DNA of 64,000 nt from Fistularia commersonii. Taxonomy: Eukaryota > Chordata > Actinopteri > Syngnathiformes > Fistulariidae. The notes beneath the pieces were generated by a model. That model did no database searches and was not told the DNA's origin. It worked only from the letters and a program-made list of their open reading frames with translations. Location: contig JBBMNZ010000001.1 in assembly GCA_037954325.1 (NCBI GenBank), positions 23,580,258-23,644,257 on the forward strand, given 5' to 3'. Below are positions 23,005 through 34,900 of the stretch, one piece after another (position 1 is the first letter of the stretch; the number at the start of each line of letters is the position of its first letter). Position numbers and translations under genes: made by a program.

Positions 23005-24300
23005 ATCATACTCAATATCAAGAGACTTGATGACTGGAAATATCATCAGTGGCTACTAAATCCATTTGGAAAGAAGAAAAAATGAATGGGCCAAAGACGT
23101 GGATATTTGCTGACTGAAACTCAAAACCCTTGCTGTTTAGGTTTTTAGTAATAAATACACAAGTCTTATGGAGCGATTATATCCATGTTCCAGTTTGGGA
23201 CATATGAAATACTGTAATCTCTGAGTTGTAATTAGAGACCTTATTGGAATGTGAGAAATGTATGTTTTACAAAAGCTTTGGCACTACTGAATGAATGCCT
23301 TTTTTTCATTTTTTTTTCATATCACCTTTTGGATTGATTGTATTACTGTTTGAAGTATTGCCTGAAGTGCCTTCAGACCTGAGTTTTTTTTTTTTTTTGT
23401 CTATTTATTTTCATCAAACTAATTTAGCTCTTCAGAGCTTGAATGAGAATTCCCATTTTGGTTTAGTTTTGGGAAGTTTTTCTTTCTTTTCTAATTGGTT
23501 GTCCCTCCCAGATGCGGTGATCATCAGGCTTTAAAAAAAACAAAAAACAATTCAGGCATTGATGTATAAAAATAGACAAAATAAATGAACAGCTGAGTGC
23601 TTTGATGTTTGAATTCTTTTTATTTATGTCTTCCTTGAAAGCAATTTCCTCAAGTGGGTTTGTGTTTTATTTTCCATTGAACCATAATGAAAGAGAATGA
23701 ATTATTTTCACATGCCACACAAGATGCTTTTAGGTTATGCCTGAGTTTTGGATGAACCTGTAAAGGCTACTTAGGGCTATTGCATTTATATGATAGTGCA
23801 CTTAAAAGCTAACCATTATATATGCATGCATGTTTGAGGTCATGCTTAAAAAAATGTGATTTTTGTTTTCCTTTAATAAAGTTATTCCTTTTTTTATTCT
23901 CTTGGAGATCATGTGACGATTCCTTCAGCATAAAAAAATTGTCAAAGTAAAAGTCAAAGCAAATTATTTCGCTCTTTGGTCATCTAGGTATATAAAGTAT
24001 TTTAAAAAAAAGATAAGTAAAAAAAAAAAAATTCTTCAAATATCTCTTGTGATAAAGTAACTCCAAATACAATCAGAGTCTCTAATTTTCCATATTTGAT
24101 TGATTATATATGATTTCTCTTGAAAAATGAGAGTCTATCAGACACCAATTAGATATCTAAATTTAACAGGTAACTGAACTTATACTTTGTACCAACAGCA
24201 ATTTCTAAAACTGCACATAATACAGCCCTCATCTGTCAGTGACATGGAGTTGTATCATCTTTTCTCTGCAACCTCTTTATCACAAACCAACTTCATGTCT
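23005..24300 (+). other. senp2: senp2 3' UTR and downstream AT-rich sequence
   Basis: Non-coding sequence after the senp2 TAG. AATAAA motifs at 23150-23155 and 23875-23880 are possible poly(A) signals; the second has a T-rich run soon after. Nothing from about 23900 to 24300 looks coding. Confidence 0.6.
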
Positions 24301-24307
24301 GCCTCTA

Positions 24308-25368
24308 AATTCTTCTAATCCTTTCGGCGTTTTCTTTCAGGGGTCACCACAGCAAATCAACCCTCTCCATCTAACCCTATTCTCTGTATCCTCCTTCAGG
24401 CCAACTTGCTTCATATCCTCTCTCACTACGTCCGTAAATCATCTCCTTGGTCTTCCTTGAGACCTCCTGCCTCACAACTCCAATTCCAGCATCCGTCTTG
24501 CAATATATTCACTATCACTTCTCTTTACATGACTCAACCATCTCAGTCTAGCTTCTCTGACCTTCCCTCCAAAACATCTAACATAAGCCGTCCCCCTGAT
24601 AGACTCATTCTTGATCCTATCCATCCTGGTCACTCCCAAAGAGAACCTTAGCATTTTCATCTCTGCGACTTCTAGCTCTCCCTCTTGTCTTTTTGTCATT
24701 GGAACTGTCTCGGGGCCATACAGCATAGCTGGTCTCACCACTGTCTCCTCCACCTTTCCTTTTCAGACTATCCCTGATAGTCTTCTATCACATAGTACCC
24801 CTGACCCATTCCAACCTGCTTGAACCCGTCTCTTCACCTCTTTTCCATACTCTCTGTTCCTCTGGACTGTTGACCCCAAGTACCTGAAATCCTCCAACTT
24901 CTTGATATCCGCTCCCTGTAGCCTCACCGTTCCACCTGAGTTCCTCTCATTCACACACATACAGTCTGTCTTGCTGTGACTAACTTTCATTCCTCTCCTT
25001 TCCAATGCATACCTCACAGCTAGCATACATGTCCTGCACCAGTCTAACATACTTCTCTGCCACCCCAGATTTCCTCATACAGTGCCGGAGTTCCTCTCTT
25101 GGCACCCTGTCATATGCTTTTTCTTGGTCTACAAAAACACAATGCAGCTCCCTCTGGGCTTCTCTGTACTTCTCTATTAGCATTCTCAAAGCAAGTATTG
25201 CATCTGTAGTACTCTTTTTAGGCATGAAGCCATACTGCTGTTCACAAATGCTGACTTCTGCTCTCAGTCTAATTTCCACTACTCTTTCCCATAACTTCAT
25301 TGTATGGCTCATCAACTTTATCCCTCTATAGTGCCGCAATTCTACACATCCCCCTTATTCTTAAAAAT
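24308..25368 (-). mobile_element. LINE copy B: internally deleted minus-strand retrotransposon fragment
   Basis: Same family as copies A and C but on the minus strand, between senp2 and tra2b. The 5' end begins within the FKNKG motif (near 25360) and the 3' end is at the CGCCGAAAG tail (near 24320). Translated minus-strand blocks include GIKLMSHTMKLWERVVE, QQYGFMPKKSTTDA and ALERRGMKVSHSKT. About 220 bases relative to copy C are missing near 25012, which removes the FADD catalytic motif and shifts the frame. Further frame breaks and substitutions show it is older than A and C. Confidence 0.85.
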
Positions 25369-25439
25369 TGAGTGAAAAACTCAAAACTTTTTCATACTCT
25401 GATGCATTCCTTATCTTTCAATTGTGACTTAAGACACTT

Positions 25440-25562
25440 TATAGTTTATACTTTACTATATACTTTACTGTATACTATATACTATACTTTATAGTATAGT
25501 TTTCTTGTAACTCTGGCACAACAATTTCCTTTGGGATAAATAAAGTTGTTCTTATTCTTAAA
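25440..25562 (+). repeat. TATAC-rich repeat ending in a LINE-like 3' tail
   Basis: A tandem-like run of TATACTTTA/TATACTATA units (25440-25500) is followed by ACAATTTCCTTTGGGATAAA and TAAAGTTGTTCTTATTCTT. The last part resembles the 3' tails of fish L2/Rex1-type LINEs. Only the tail is present, so the identity is tentative. Confidence 0.35.
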
Positions 25563-25862
25563 AAAAATCTGTGCTCTTGCACATACAAAAAATAAATCTT
25601 AGAGGCATGTATTTCTTGTATAATTTTAAGCGACACAAATAACTCTAAATCTACAATAAAAAAGGGATATTGGCGGGGGAAACCAGACTTACAGACTTAA
25701 AAAGTGATAATATTGAGTTTTGTTTTTTTTTTTGTTTCTGTAATGAACATCTATGTTGCACAAAGGCAACATAATACTGTGATAACAATATAAAGGCTGG
25801 TCTTTTTTGTCGAGATGCTTTTAGTCTGAAAAGCCAAACCGGAGATAGAAGAGAAGACGAAT

Positions 25863-26024
25863 TCTTTGTAGGCACACCACGGTTACTCCGATCAAACCGG
25901 TTTCCTTTGCAGTAATTTCATCAGGCTATTAGGCGGATCCAGTTTCTCTGGCCAGTTTTCCCCAAACAAACATTTTAAAAAACAAACAAATAAAAAAACA
26001 CATCTGCTGTATAGCATAAGAAAT
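25863..26024 (+). promoter_or_regulatory. tra2b: Probable tra2b 5' UTR / promoter-proximal region
   Basis: Sequence immediately upstream of the tra2b ATG. An AAAC/AAAT-rich leader lies at 25975-26022 and slightly GC-richer sequence at 25870-25960. No TATA or clear CCAAT box was found. It is listed because transcription must start here or a little to the left; no start site can be assigned. Confidence 0.3.
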
Positions 26025-29000
26025 ATGAGCGACACCGAGAAAGAATTCAGGGACAAGGTGAGTTATATTTACAAGAAAAATCGTTTGAAAAATACTAACA
26101 GCTAGCTTGATAGCTAGCTAAATTTAGCTCGTTATTTTAGACGTTAGCTAGAGTCGCAAGTCATTGCATCTTTACAAGCTTCAAAAACACCGGAACCCAT
26201 TAACTTTGCTTTTTTAATAACTGTAATGTAAGCTTTACGTAGGGCTTATTCTATTTTCTATACATTTTAGTGTGAATCCTTTGAACGGTAACCTAAGTAA
26301 CGCTAGCTAAAGCATGCGGCCTTCAAAACGCAACGAGAGGATAGGCCCCCGCCTTGCCATGCGCCTTCGTTTTACCGCTAAAAGTTAATTTTACTTGAAG
26401 AAATCTTGACAACTTGGATATTTCAAGCACAATTATCAGGTTTCTATCCGTAATATCAATGCGATTTTTTAATACATTTTGTATAACTGTGATGTATGTA
26501 TACGTAATATCTAATCTATGTTTTCCTGGATTTGCTGTTGTTTTTCTTTGTACCTTTTGGTTGTAACAGAAACCAACATGCCTTATCACCCTTGTTTGTT
26601 CTTTGTCAAGGTTGAGGTTGGAAGAAAGAAAAAGGCTGAAGACGTTTCAGATGTGAAGTTGTTAATATTTGAAGCTGATGGTGTTGATGCATGCTAATGT
26701 ATTGGATGCTGAAAAGAAGCGATCAAGATCTGTCCCTCTACTAGTGTTGTAATGGCAGATGGTAAATTGTGGAAGAGGAGGAAAAAAGAAGTCATAATGT
26801 CAAACAGAAGAAAGAAGAAATGAAGGGTTGTTTTGAAGTAATGAAGTTAAAGAAGTTATGAAGTTAAGATCAGAAGTTTACCAGGGTATGAGTAATTTCC
26901 TAATAGCCTGCTATGTTACTACTCTTTCATCCTGTTTCTTTCTCTTAAGCATGCTTGATTTAGTATCCTTTGTATCAGAAATATCACTGGTCAACCCCCC
27001 CCACACCTCTTTAGGTTATGATTTTGTAATTTGCATCTAAGCTAATTTACTTAATTATTCCTCTCATTTGTCGTAATTTTTTATGTTTCATAAAGATATT
27101 TCCTGTGTTCTCTGTTTACAACATGCTATAAGCAAAAATGAGAACTCCCTCTATAAGGGAAACAGTTAGAACATTAACTCCATGACCCTTTTATTATTTA
27201 GAACGCACATGATCTTACCCGTTGAGTGTTGCTAATCTCAGTGTCCGATGTGTCCAGGACTCACGGCCTGGCTCGAGGAGTTCATCCCCCAGGGGATCGG
27301 TGAAATCAGCCAGCCATTCACCAGCCCGCTCCAAAGATGGATCCCACCATACCAGGTCCAGATCCCGCTCTCGCTCCAGATCCAAATCCAAATCTAGGTA
27401 AGCACAATTTGTGATTGTGTTTTATCAGTTGAATCCAGCATTTTCTGGGTTTTTCTGGCTTGAGTATGCAAATTTGGCAAATTATAATGTTACGTGTTTC
27501 CACAGGTCCCGCTCCCATCGCAGCTCACGCAGGCACTATTCCAGGTCTCGCTCCCGCTCTCACCGCCGCCGCTCCCGAAGCCGATCTCGAAGTGGAGAGT
27601 ATCGCAGGCGTAGAAGCCATAGCCGCTCGCCTATGTCAAACCGTCGCAGACACATCGGCAACAGGGTATGTTGGTTTTGTTCCGCATCCTTGGTTTGTTG
27701 GTCTGCTTTGTAGGTCATTTAAATGTTGAAGTAAACTTTATACTTCTTAGGAAAGAAAAATGGCACAGAAGCACACACTCTTCCTTGGTTAAATGATAAA
27801 CTTGTTTTGCTTAAATATTACTTTCATCTCCCGACAGTTACATTCTTTTTAAAATAATGATAATGTATTATGGTTCTGGTGATTTTTTTTTTTTTTTTTT
27901 TTTTTTTGGTGACTTCAAGTAAGGCTGGAAGCCAGGTTAATGGTAGTAGTATTGCATTACTTTTCCTGTTATTTGGACTTCCCCAGGCCAACCCAGACCC
28001 CAACACCTGTCTGGGTGTATTTGGACTGAGTCTTTATACCACGGAGAGGGATTTGAGGGAGGTGTTCTCAAAATATGGCCCACTGAGTGATGTCAGCATC
28101 GTGTATGATCAGCAGTCACGTCGCTCAAGAGGCTTTGCCTTTGTCTACTTTGAAAACTATGAAGATTCAAAAGAGGTGAGAATATGATAGTTAGACAAAT
28201 TCCATTTCTTGAGCCGTTATGACTGATCATGGCCACTATAGCTACTGGGTCTCGGTGACCAGTGGTCTTGGTAATAGTACCCATGAATTTGTCCGTCATC
28301 ACCGGATATACATGGCACCTGGAATTTGCTGAATAAAAGGTATTAGTCTACCTTGGTGTATTTGAAAGAGGACTGTCGTTCAACATGTGGTTCGTGTCAT
28401 CATTGGGTCATGAACTGCTTTTCAGGCCAAGGAGCGTGCTAATGGGATGGAGCTGGATGGGCGCCGGATCAGAGTGGATTTCTCCATTACTAAACGTGCA
28501 CATACGCCCACACCTGGAATCTACATGGGACGGCCCACATAGTGAGTTTTTCATCACAACCAGTCAGCTATTTTTCTGAAAGTGCGACACCTTGAGACAA
28601 CATTCTCTGTCTGATTTTAGTGGTGGTGGTTCCTCAAGACGCGTCTCAAGGGACTATGACAGAGGTTACGACAGAGGTTATGATAGGGGTTACGATCGTG
28701 ATTATGATCGCTATGACGAGCGAGAATACAGATCATACAGGTGAGGTTTTTGTCACTGAATTGGATGCCTTGTGTCCCAAAAATGTCCTATAAAGTTAAT
28801 AACGGATTTTATTTCCTCTCGCAACAGACGAAGATCTCCTTCTCCTTACTACAGCAGAGGTTATCGTTCTCGATCCCGATCACGGTCCTACTCACCACGT
28901 ATGTGTTTTATGTAACGGTGTTTCACTGTCATATGAGCTCACGAATCATTTTTAAATTGCAAGCTGTGTTGATCGGAATATTCAAACAGAAAACATTTTC

Positions 29001-29237
29001 AAACTTTTCAAAACTTTTTACATTAACATCCTACAGACTAATATATTAACACCCACTTCTGCAACACAGGTCTCATTTAACAATACCCAATACTAAATCG
29101 ACTACAGATTTGTATCTGTTATCAGGCCCTCTACGCCCCCTGAGCTTTTTCATCTACAACACCAACACTACTCACATTGTTCAATTATTAACCTCAAACC
29201 CGTTTCTTTTTTTTTTTCCACTCCAGGTCACTACTGA
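26025..29237 (+). CDS. tra2b: Transformer-2 beta splicing regulator
   Basis: Nuclear SR-like protein that binds GAA-rich exonic enhancers and promotes exon inclusion. Coding exons: 26025-26057, 27258-27397, 27506-27665, 27987-28175, 28426-28541, 28621-28740, 28828-28898 and 29227-29237, giving 279 aa (human 288). The order is an N-terminal RS domain (exons 27258 and 27506), then an RRM with RNP2-type CLGVFGLSL and RNP1 RGFAFVYF (exon 27987), the linker HTPTPGIYMGRPT, a glycine/tyrosine-rich GYDRG repeat (exon 28621) and a second RS tail ending SYSPRHY. REVFSKYGPLSDVSIVYDQQ and VDFSITKR match TRA2B better than TRA2A. The last coding exon contributes only 11 bases including the stop. The start MSDTEKE agrees with vertebrate MSD starts. 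Exon 1 to exon 3 joins in phase 0 when the poison exon is skipped. Confidence 0.95.
26611..26885 (+). promoter_or_regulatory. tra2b: tra2b poison exon (autoregulatory, GAA-rich)
   Basis: A 275-nt exon-like block lies between coding exons 1 and 3, bounded by acceptor CTTTGTCAAG and donor GTATGAGT. It is dense in GAA/AAGAAG motifs, the known Tra2 binding sites. Spliced after exon 1 (phase 0), it reads 28 codons and then TAA at 26695-26697, so inclusion would end translation early. Mammalian TRA2B has a stop-containing exon 2 of nearly the same length in the same place, in an ultraconserved element, used for negative feedback. The fish copy is identified by position, size and composition. Confidence 0.85.
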
Positions 29238-31477
29238 CCAGCAAGAGACAACAGATGGCAGTGTTTTATGTTTTGACAGACACAGTACATATAGTAACTT
29301 TCATTTCCCTAATTTTCTTTTAAGAAAATTGGGATTTTTTTTCCATGCTAATATTTGAATCCTTGTGGTCAAATGTTTAGCTGTGAATTGTTACTAAATT
29401 TGTAGGGAAAAGCATGAAATCTTCTGCTGACAATCTAGAAATCAAAATTTATTGTTGAGCTGCAAAATACTGCTATCTGTATCAAAAACTGACCACTTGT
29501 TAATTGGCCAAAGCCCTACTTTGCTTTGATTCAGTGAAACTTAAAGAAGTAATTTCATATATCGTCACAAGCATAACTGAAAACAACGTTTTGTCTTCAG
29601 TTATAATAACACAGGTCCGTTTATGACTCGAAAGACTGGTTTTGTATAATGAGGTTTTCTGTGACAGTGATGCGATTTTCTTACTTTGCTGTTTGTATGT
29701 GATTGGTTTCTTTTTAATTGTGTCTTGGTGGATTTTTTTATTTTTTTTTGTTATGTATATAGCAGTGCAGAATGGTCACATTGCCCATTGATTTTAGAGA
29801 AATGAGTGCTGCACGTGATGTACCATGAAATCCCATTAATCGTTTGTTTTCTTGAATGAAATAAAAATGTTTCCAAATGTCAAGATTTTGTTCTTAATGA
29901 CTGACATTTTTCCTCCTTAGTGTTGCCTGTAAGTTAAGAGGCTGATGCTTCGAGGCACCTTAAGGCAACATGAAATGGCAGACTGGTATATTTGGACAGT
30001 GAGTAATGTGGACTGAAGACTATCAAGCTGAAAAACATCAAAACAGATAATCACCTTGGCAGAAGTATTGCCAGTGAAAAGTAACAAGTATTTTTAACAT
30101 ACATGTTAATTGTAATTAAAAGGAATTGATGTGATTTCTATTATACATCACTGATTTTCTTAGTCTTACCACTTATTTCTACTGTCTCATAACACATGTT
30201 AAGCGTGTCTAGCTCATTTAGGACCTGAGCATTTTATATATAATGTCATTATTAATATATGATGTACTGATTTCAAGCAGTATATTTCAGAAATGACATG
30301 AAAATGACAGAAATGGTCTGTGTGTTGTCCTGCAAACCTAGTCCACCCTTTTTACCAGTTATCAATCCTGCCATTTTAGAAGTCGATTTTTTATATTCCT
30401 TATTGTATGAAAACATTTTTGTTTAGTAATAAATTCAAAGTAAATCAGGGTGTCCTCTCAAAAGGCCTTTTTCCATTAACATCAATGTGGGGGAAAGTAT
30501 CTTCTACTTGAGTTTCTCATCCTCTGCTTAAAGAAATATTTAAGTATCACATTGTCTCAGACTTCTTGAGTAATTTTGTAAGAGAAATTATCTGGTAATT
30601 CACTCGTGGTGAAGTGTTACGAATTATACGGATGTGTTCTTATCAGAGATCGGACCAGATAGCTATGTACAGTCATAGCCATACATCAACCCGGTCTTTG
30701 CCATTGTATTATTGTTGCTGCAAAAGTGGTGCAGATTCAGATCTTTAATATGCAGGAAATATTTTGTCCAAATACAATTTGATAACACAATTGCAGACAA
30801 TGGAGCTGGTTAAGGAAAACTTTTTAAAAAATACCTTAAAACAGCCAAAAATAATCACTCCCATACAGAAAACAGTATCAAAAAGTTTTTTAATGGCAGA
30901 ATATTTTTCATTTTGTAGCCTGTCTGCATGGACGCTTGAAACACCTGTCAGGTCGAATTGGCAGGTTTTCAATCTAGCTTTCACAGGTTGCCATTTGAAA
31001 CTTAATGGGACTCTTAAATGTGTAGATAAATGTGCAACCAGGCAACAATCATGCCCATGTTGTAGATAGTTAGGTATAGGTAGAAAAAGCATGCCGTGTG
31101 TGGCCAAAGGCCACTCCTTACCAATTTTCTTGAATGTACAGGTATGTGTGATTTTCTTTCAGGATATTAAGAGATGATAAACAAATTTATTTTATTTTTG
31201 AGGACAGGATATTTGGAAATGACAATATTAAGCATTCCTGTTGTATATGCCGCAGTACCAAAAAGGACAGGTTTGCTGAAAAATAAACACGTTCACAGTG
31301 AAAAGGCAAAAGAAAACTGGTTTATTCCTTGGTGAACTTATTTGTCATCCTCTGTAGAACGTATACGATTTATGGCTTTTATCTATCTTTTTTTCTTACA
31401 GAGACAGTGATCCATTTGAGAAGTAAAAAAACAGTGACCAGAGCCTGTGCAGAAATAGATTTTTAAAACTTAAATCG
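29238..31477 (+). other. tra2b: tra2b 3' UTR and intergenic gap
   Basis: Non-coding sequence after the tra2b stop. The best poly(A) signal is AATAAA at 29860-29865, followed by a T/GT-rich stretch. From about 29900 to 31470 I see only AT-rich intergenic sequence, with open frames of about 100 codons on both strands near 30750-31100 that have no motif or splice support. Confidence 0.6.
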
Positions 31478-31977
31478 CCGTCCCTTTGGCTGAAAACCCT
31501 GACGTAGCGCTTTGCCCGCTCTCAACCAATCAGCGACGTCTTGTGTCAAAACACTTCCGCTAAACTCTCCACCTTGCCCTTTCAGTAGAGCGGCCGGTGT
31601 GGGCAGCAATACACCACGTAGACTTCAGACAAAAATACAGAACTAAAGGTTTAAAGGTACAATTGGCGGACTTAATCCAACCTAGAAACATTTAAATCAA
31701 TTCTAGCGAGTACAGGACGAATATTATAGCTGCATCTCAGACTAATTTTCGGATATTTACTAGTGGCTCCAGTTAACTACAAGCTAACGTTAGCATGTCA
31801 TGTTTGAATGGGAAAATGAAGCCTCATTTGCACGTTGTCACTGCAGCTAGCTCAATGGAATGCAGTAAATAGTGCGAAGAAACCCGATCCCACATAACCA
31901 AGGCGATTTGCTGTGCTCCTGTGACATATTTTGATCTAGGTGTAAAGAGTGTAAGCAAATTTTCATAACTCTTGCAG
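31478..31977 (+). promoter_or_regulatory. ola1: ola1 promoter, 5' UTR and 5' intron
   Basis: A CpG-richer block holds a CRE-like TGACGTAG (31500), a CCAAT box (31526-31530) and a second CGACGTC motif. The ola1 ATG at 31978 sits directly after a good acceptor (CTTGCAG), so the 5' UTR is spliced from a non-coding first exon somewhere around 31560-31650. Confidence 0.5.
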
Positions 31978-34900
31978 ATGCCCCCAAAGAAGGGAGAAGC
32001 CCCGAAACAGCCTCCGCTGATTGGACGGTTTGGAACCTCACTGAAAATTGGAATCGTAGGATTACCTAATGTTGGGTATGTAAACACGACAGAATCAATG
32101 GGTCGCAGCAGATTTGTTACACGACAGAAGAATTAAAGGGTGTGTTTTAACCCTTTCTGTCATTGCTGCTCTAGTTGTATTACTGATCCTTCCCTGTCTC
32201 TTCACGCTAGGAAATCCACGTTTTTCAACGTGTTGACCAAAAGCCAAGCTGCCGCCGAGAACTTCCCATTCTGCACAATCGACCCAAATGAGAGCAGGGT
32301 ACCTGTCCCCGACGAGCGCTTTGATTTTCTCTGCCAGTTCCATAAACCAGCGAGGTGTGTGTGGAATAATACAGTGTGCCTTGATTGTCATTGTGTTTTG
32401 CATCACTTGTCACTAATGATCCTCCTCTTGTCTGGCTGTTTAGTAAAGTTCCTGCCTTTCTTAATGTTGTGGACATTGCTGGTCTGGTGAAGGGAGCCCA
32501 CGCTGGACAAGGCCTTGGAAATGCATTCTTGTCCCACATTAGTGCCTGCGATGGCATCTTTCACATGACACGTGAGTGGTGTCTTTACAGCTGTCTCTAA
32601 CTGCCGCATTGACATAGCTGTGTTGTAGAAAAGTGACTTGAGTTTGAGTCCTTTACGTCATTTGTTAAAAGGGCAAAAAATTACTTCTTCAACAAAATCA
32701 TTTTTTACTATTGACCACACTGGACAATATGGGAATTCATTTCTCTCTGCAAAAGACAGGTCTGTCCCTGCCTGTCAAAACAATATTTGAATATTTTTTT
32801 CTATTAATGCAAGTAACAGTAACAGCTTTCTCCATACTTATCCCCAAGTAACAGATGATCTATGCTTTAAAGGATAATACATTTTTAAATGTTCACATAA
32901 ATGTTACAGCCAAATATCACATTTGAAATCACATTTTCAGAGGAAAAGGCATATGACAGGGTGCCAAGAGAGGAGCTCTGGTATTGTATGAGGAAGTCTG
33001 GAGTGGCAGAGAAGTATGTTAGACTGGTGCAGGACATGTATGCTAGCTGTGAGACACTGGTATGGTGTGCTGTAGGGGTAACAGAGAAGTTCACGGTGGA
33101 GGTGGGACTCCATCAGGGATCAGCTCTGAGACCCTTCTTGTTCGCAATGGTGATGGATAGGCTGACAGATGAGGTTAGACAGGAATCCCCATGGACCATG
33201 AAGTTTCCGGATGACATTGTGATCTGTAGTGAGAGAAGAAAACAGGTGGAGGAAAATCTAGAGAGGTGGAGATATGCTCTGGAAAGGAGAGGAATGAAAG
33301 TTAGTCGCAGCAAGACAGAATATATGTGTGTGAATGAGAGGAACTCGGGTAGAGCGGTGAGGCTACAGGGAGTGGAGATCAAGAAGCTGGAGGATTTCAG
33401 GTACTTAGGGTCAACAGTCCAGAGCAACGGAGAGTGTGGAAAAGAGGTGAAGAGACGGATCCAAGCAGGTTGGAATGGGTGGAGAAAAGTGTCAGGGGTA
33501 CTATGTGATAGAAGACTTTCAGCCAGAATAAAAGGAAAGGTGTACAAGACAGTGGTGAGACCAGCAATGATGTATGGACTAAAAACTGTTACAATGACCA
33601 AAAGACAGCTGGCAGAACTGGAGGTTGCAGAGATGAGGATGTTGAGGTTCTCTTTGGGACTGACCAAGATGGATAGGATCAGGAATGAGTCTATCAGAGG
33701 GACGGCACATGTTCGATGTTTTGGAGAGAAGGTCAGAGAAGCCAGACTGAGATGGTTCGGTCATGTACAGAGAAGAGATAGTGAATATATTGGTAGACGG
33801 ATGCTGGAATTGGAGCTGCCAGGCAAGAGGTCTCGAGGAAGACCAAAGAGAAGATTTATGGATGTAGTGAGAGAGGATATGAAGGTAGTTGGTGTGAGAG
33901 AGGAGGATACAGAGAATAGGGTTAGATGGAGAAAGTTGACTTGCTGTGGTGACCCCTGACGGGAAAAGCCGAAAGTAGAAGAAGATTTTCAGAGGTATTG
34001 CAACAACTATTGTTGTCATCTTTGCTTGTGAAATGATACCATACTTTTGGCCTCATGTTGCACTTATCATTATTCTTGTGTAAAGATGTGTAGTAGTGTA
34101 ATTGTTGTGAAATGTGAAACCACCAGAATTTTGGAATACTTCATTTATCCCTTGCAGTGAATTGTTAATCCTCTGGGTCAATGCATTTTACCCATCATGC
34201 ATGGATCAATGGCAGTGGGCAGGGGCTTAGCCAACAGGGATTCAATGGCTTACTTGAAAAGATGCTGACAAGGAAGGAGGAGTTTGGGATTGAACAAGGA
34301 ATTCACAGAATGACCTCTCTACATACTTAGCCATGCTACCCTGTAATGTTTGGAAAAAGCTTCCCAGGTGTTTGGCACCATGAAGCCTGGGGGATCCTGG
34401 TTAGAGTGGGTTGGGAGGCATGGGGCCCCCTGTTCACTGGTCGCCCCCGCAAGTGGGGAGTCTGGAGCTTAATGTGGGAATCATGTGGCGCGTTTTGCAT
34501 TGTTCTGCAATCATTTGTCACAGGATACGGGCGCCCCTCGAAAAGAGCGATGCGACCATAGCCCAGATGGCCGCCTTTGGATGCCGTCTTAGCCCTCAGC
34601 ATATGTGCGAGCATTGGTAATAGATGTGATAAACCTGGAAGGACATGAAGCAGACCGATGACAATCTTTTATCCATTCCTATCTCCGTTCTAAACACAAA
34701 TGTTGTGTTATTATCATTGTCAAAAACTCAGTTTTTATCTGATAACATTGTTGAAATCGTTTGATATGCTGTTCTCACAAATTTCGAGGATATACACTTA
34801 CAGTGTTGTAAAGGCTGACATGTTAAATCAGGTGATTTATGTATATAATGCTTAAATGGAAGCATTTCTAGAAATGTCATGTTCCATTCACTACAGTTTA

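Noticed and set aside
26025..29237. tra2a as the identity of the splicing factor
   Set aside because: KYGPLSDVSIVYDQQSRRS and VDFSITK fit TRA2B; TRA2A has VVYDQRTGRS and VDYSITK. A few positions (CLGVFG context, KRAHTPTP) are TRA2A-like, so the call rests on the majority.
30745..31107. Paired open frames on both strands between tra2b and ola1
   Set aside because: About 100 codons each, overlapping, AT-biased, with no start context, splice partners or domain.
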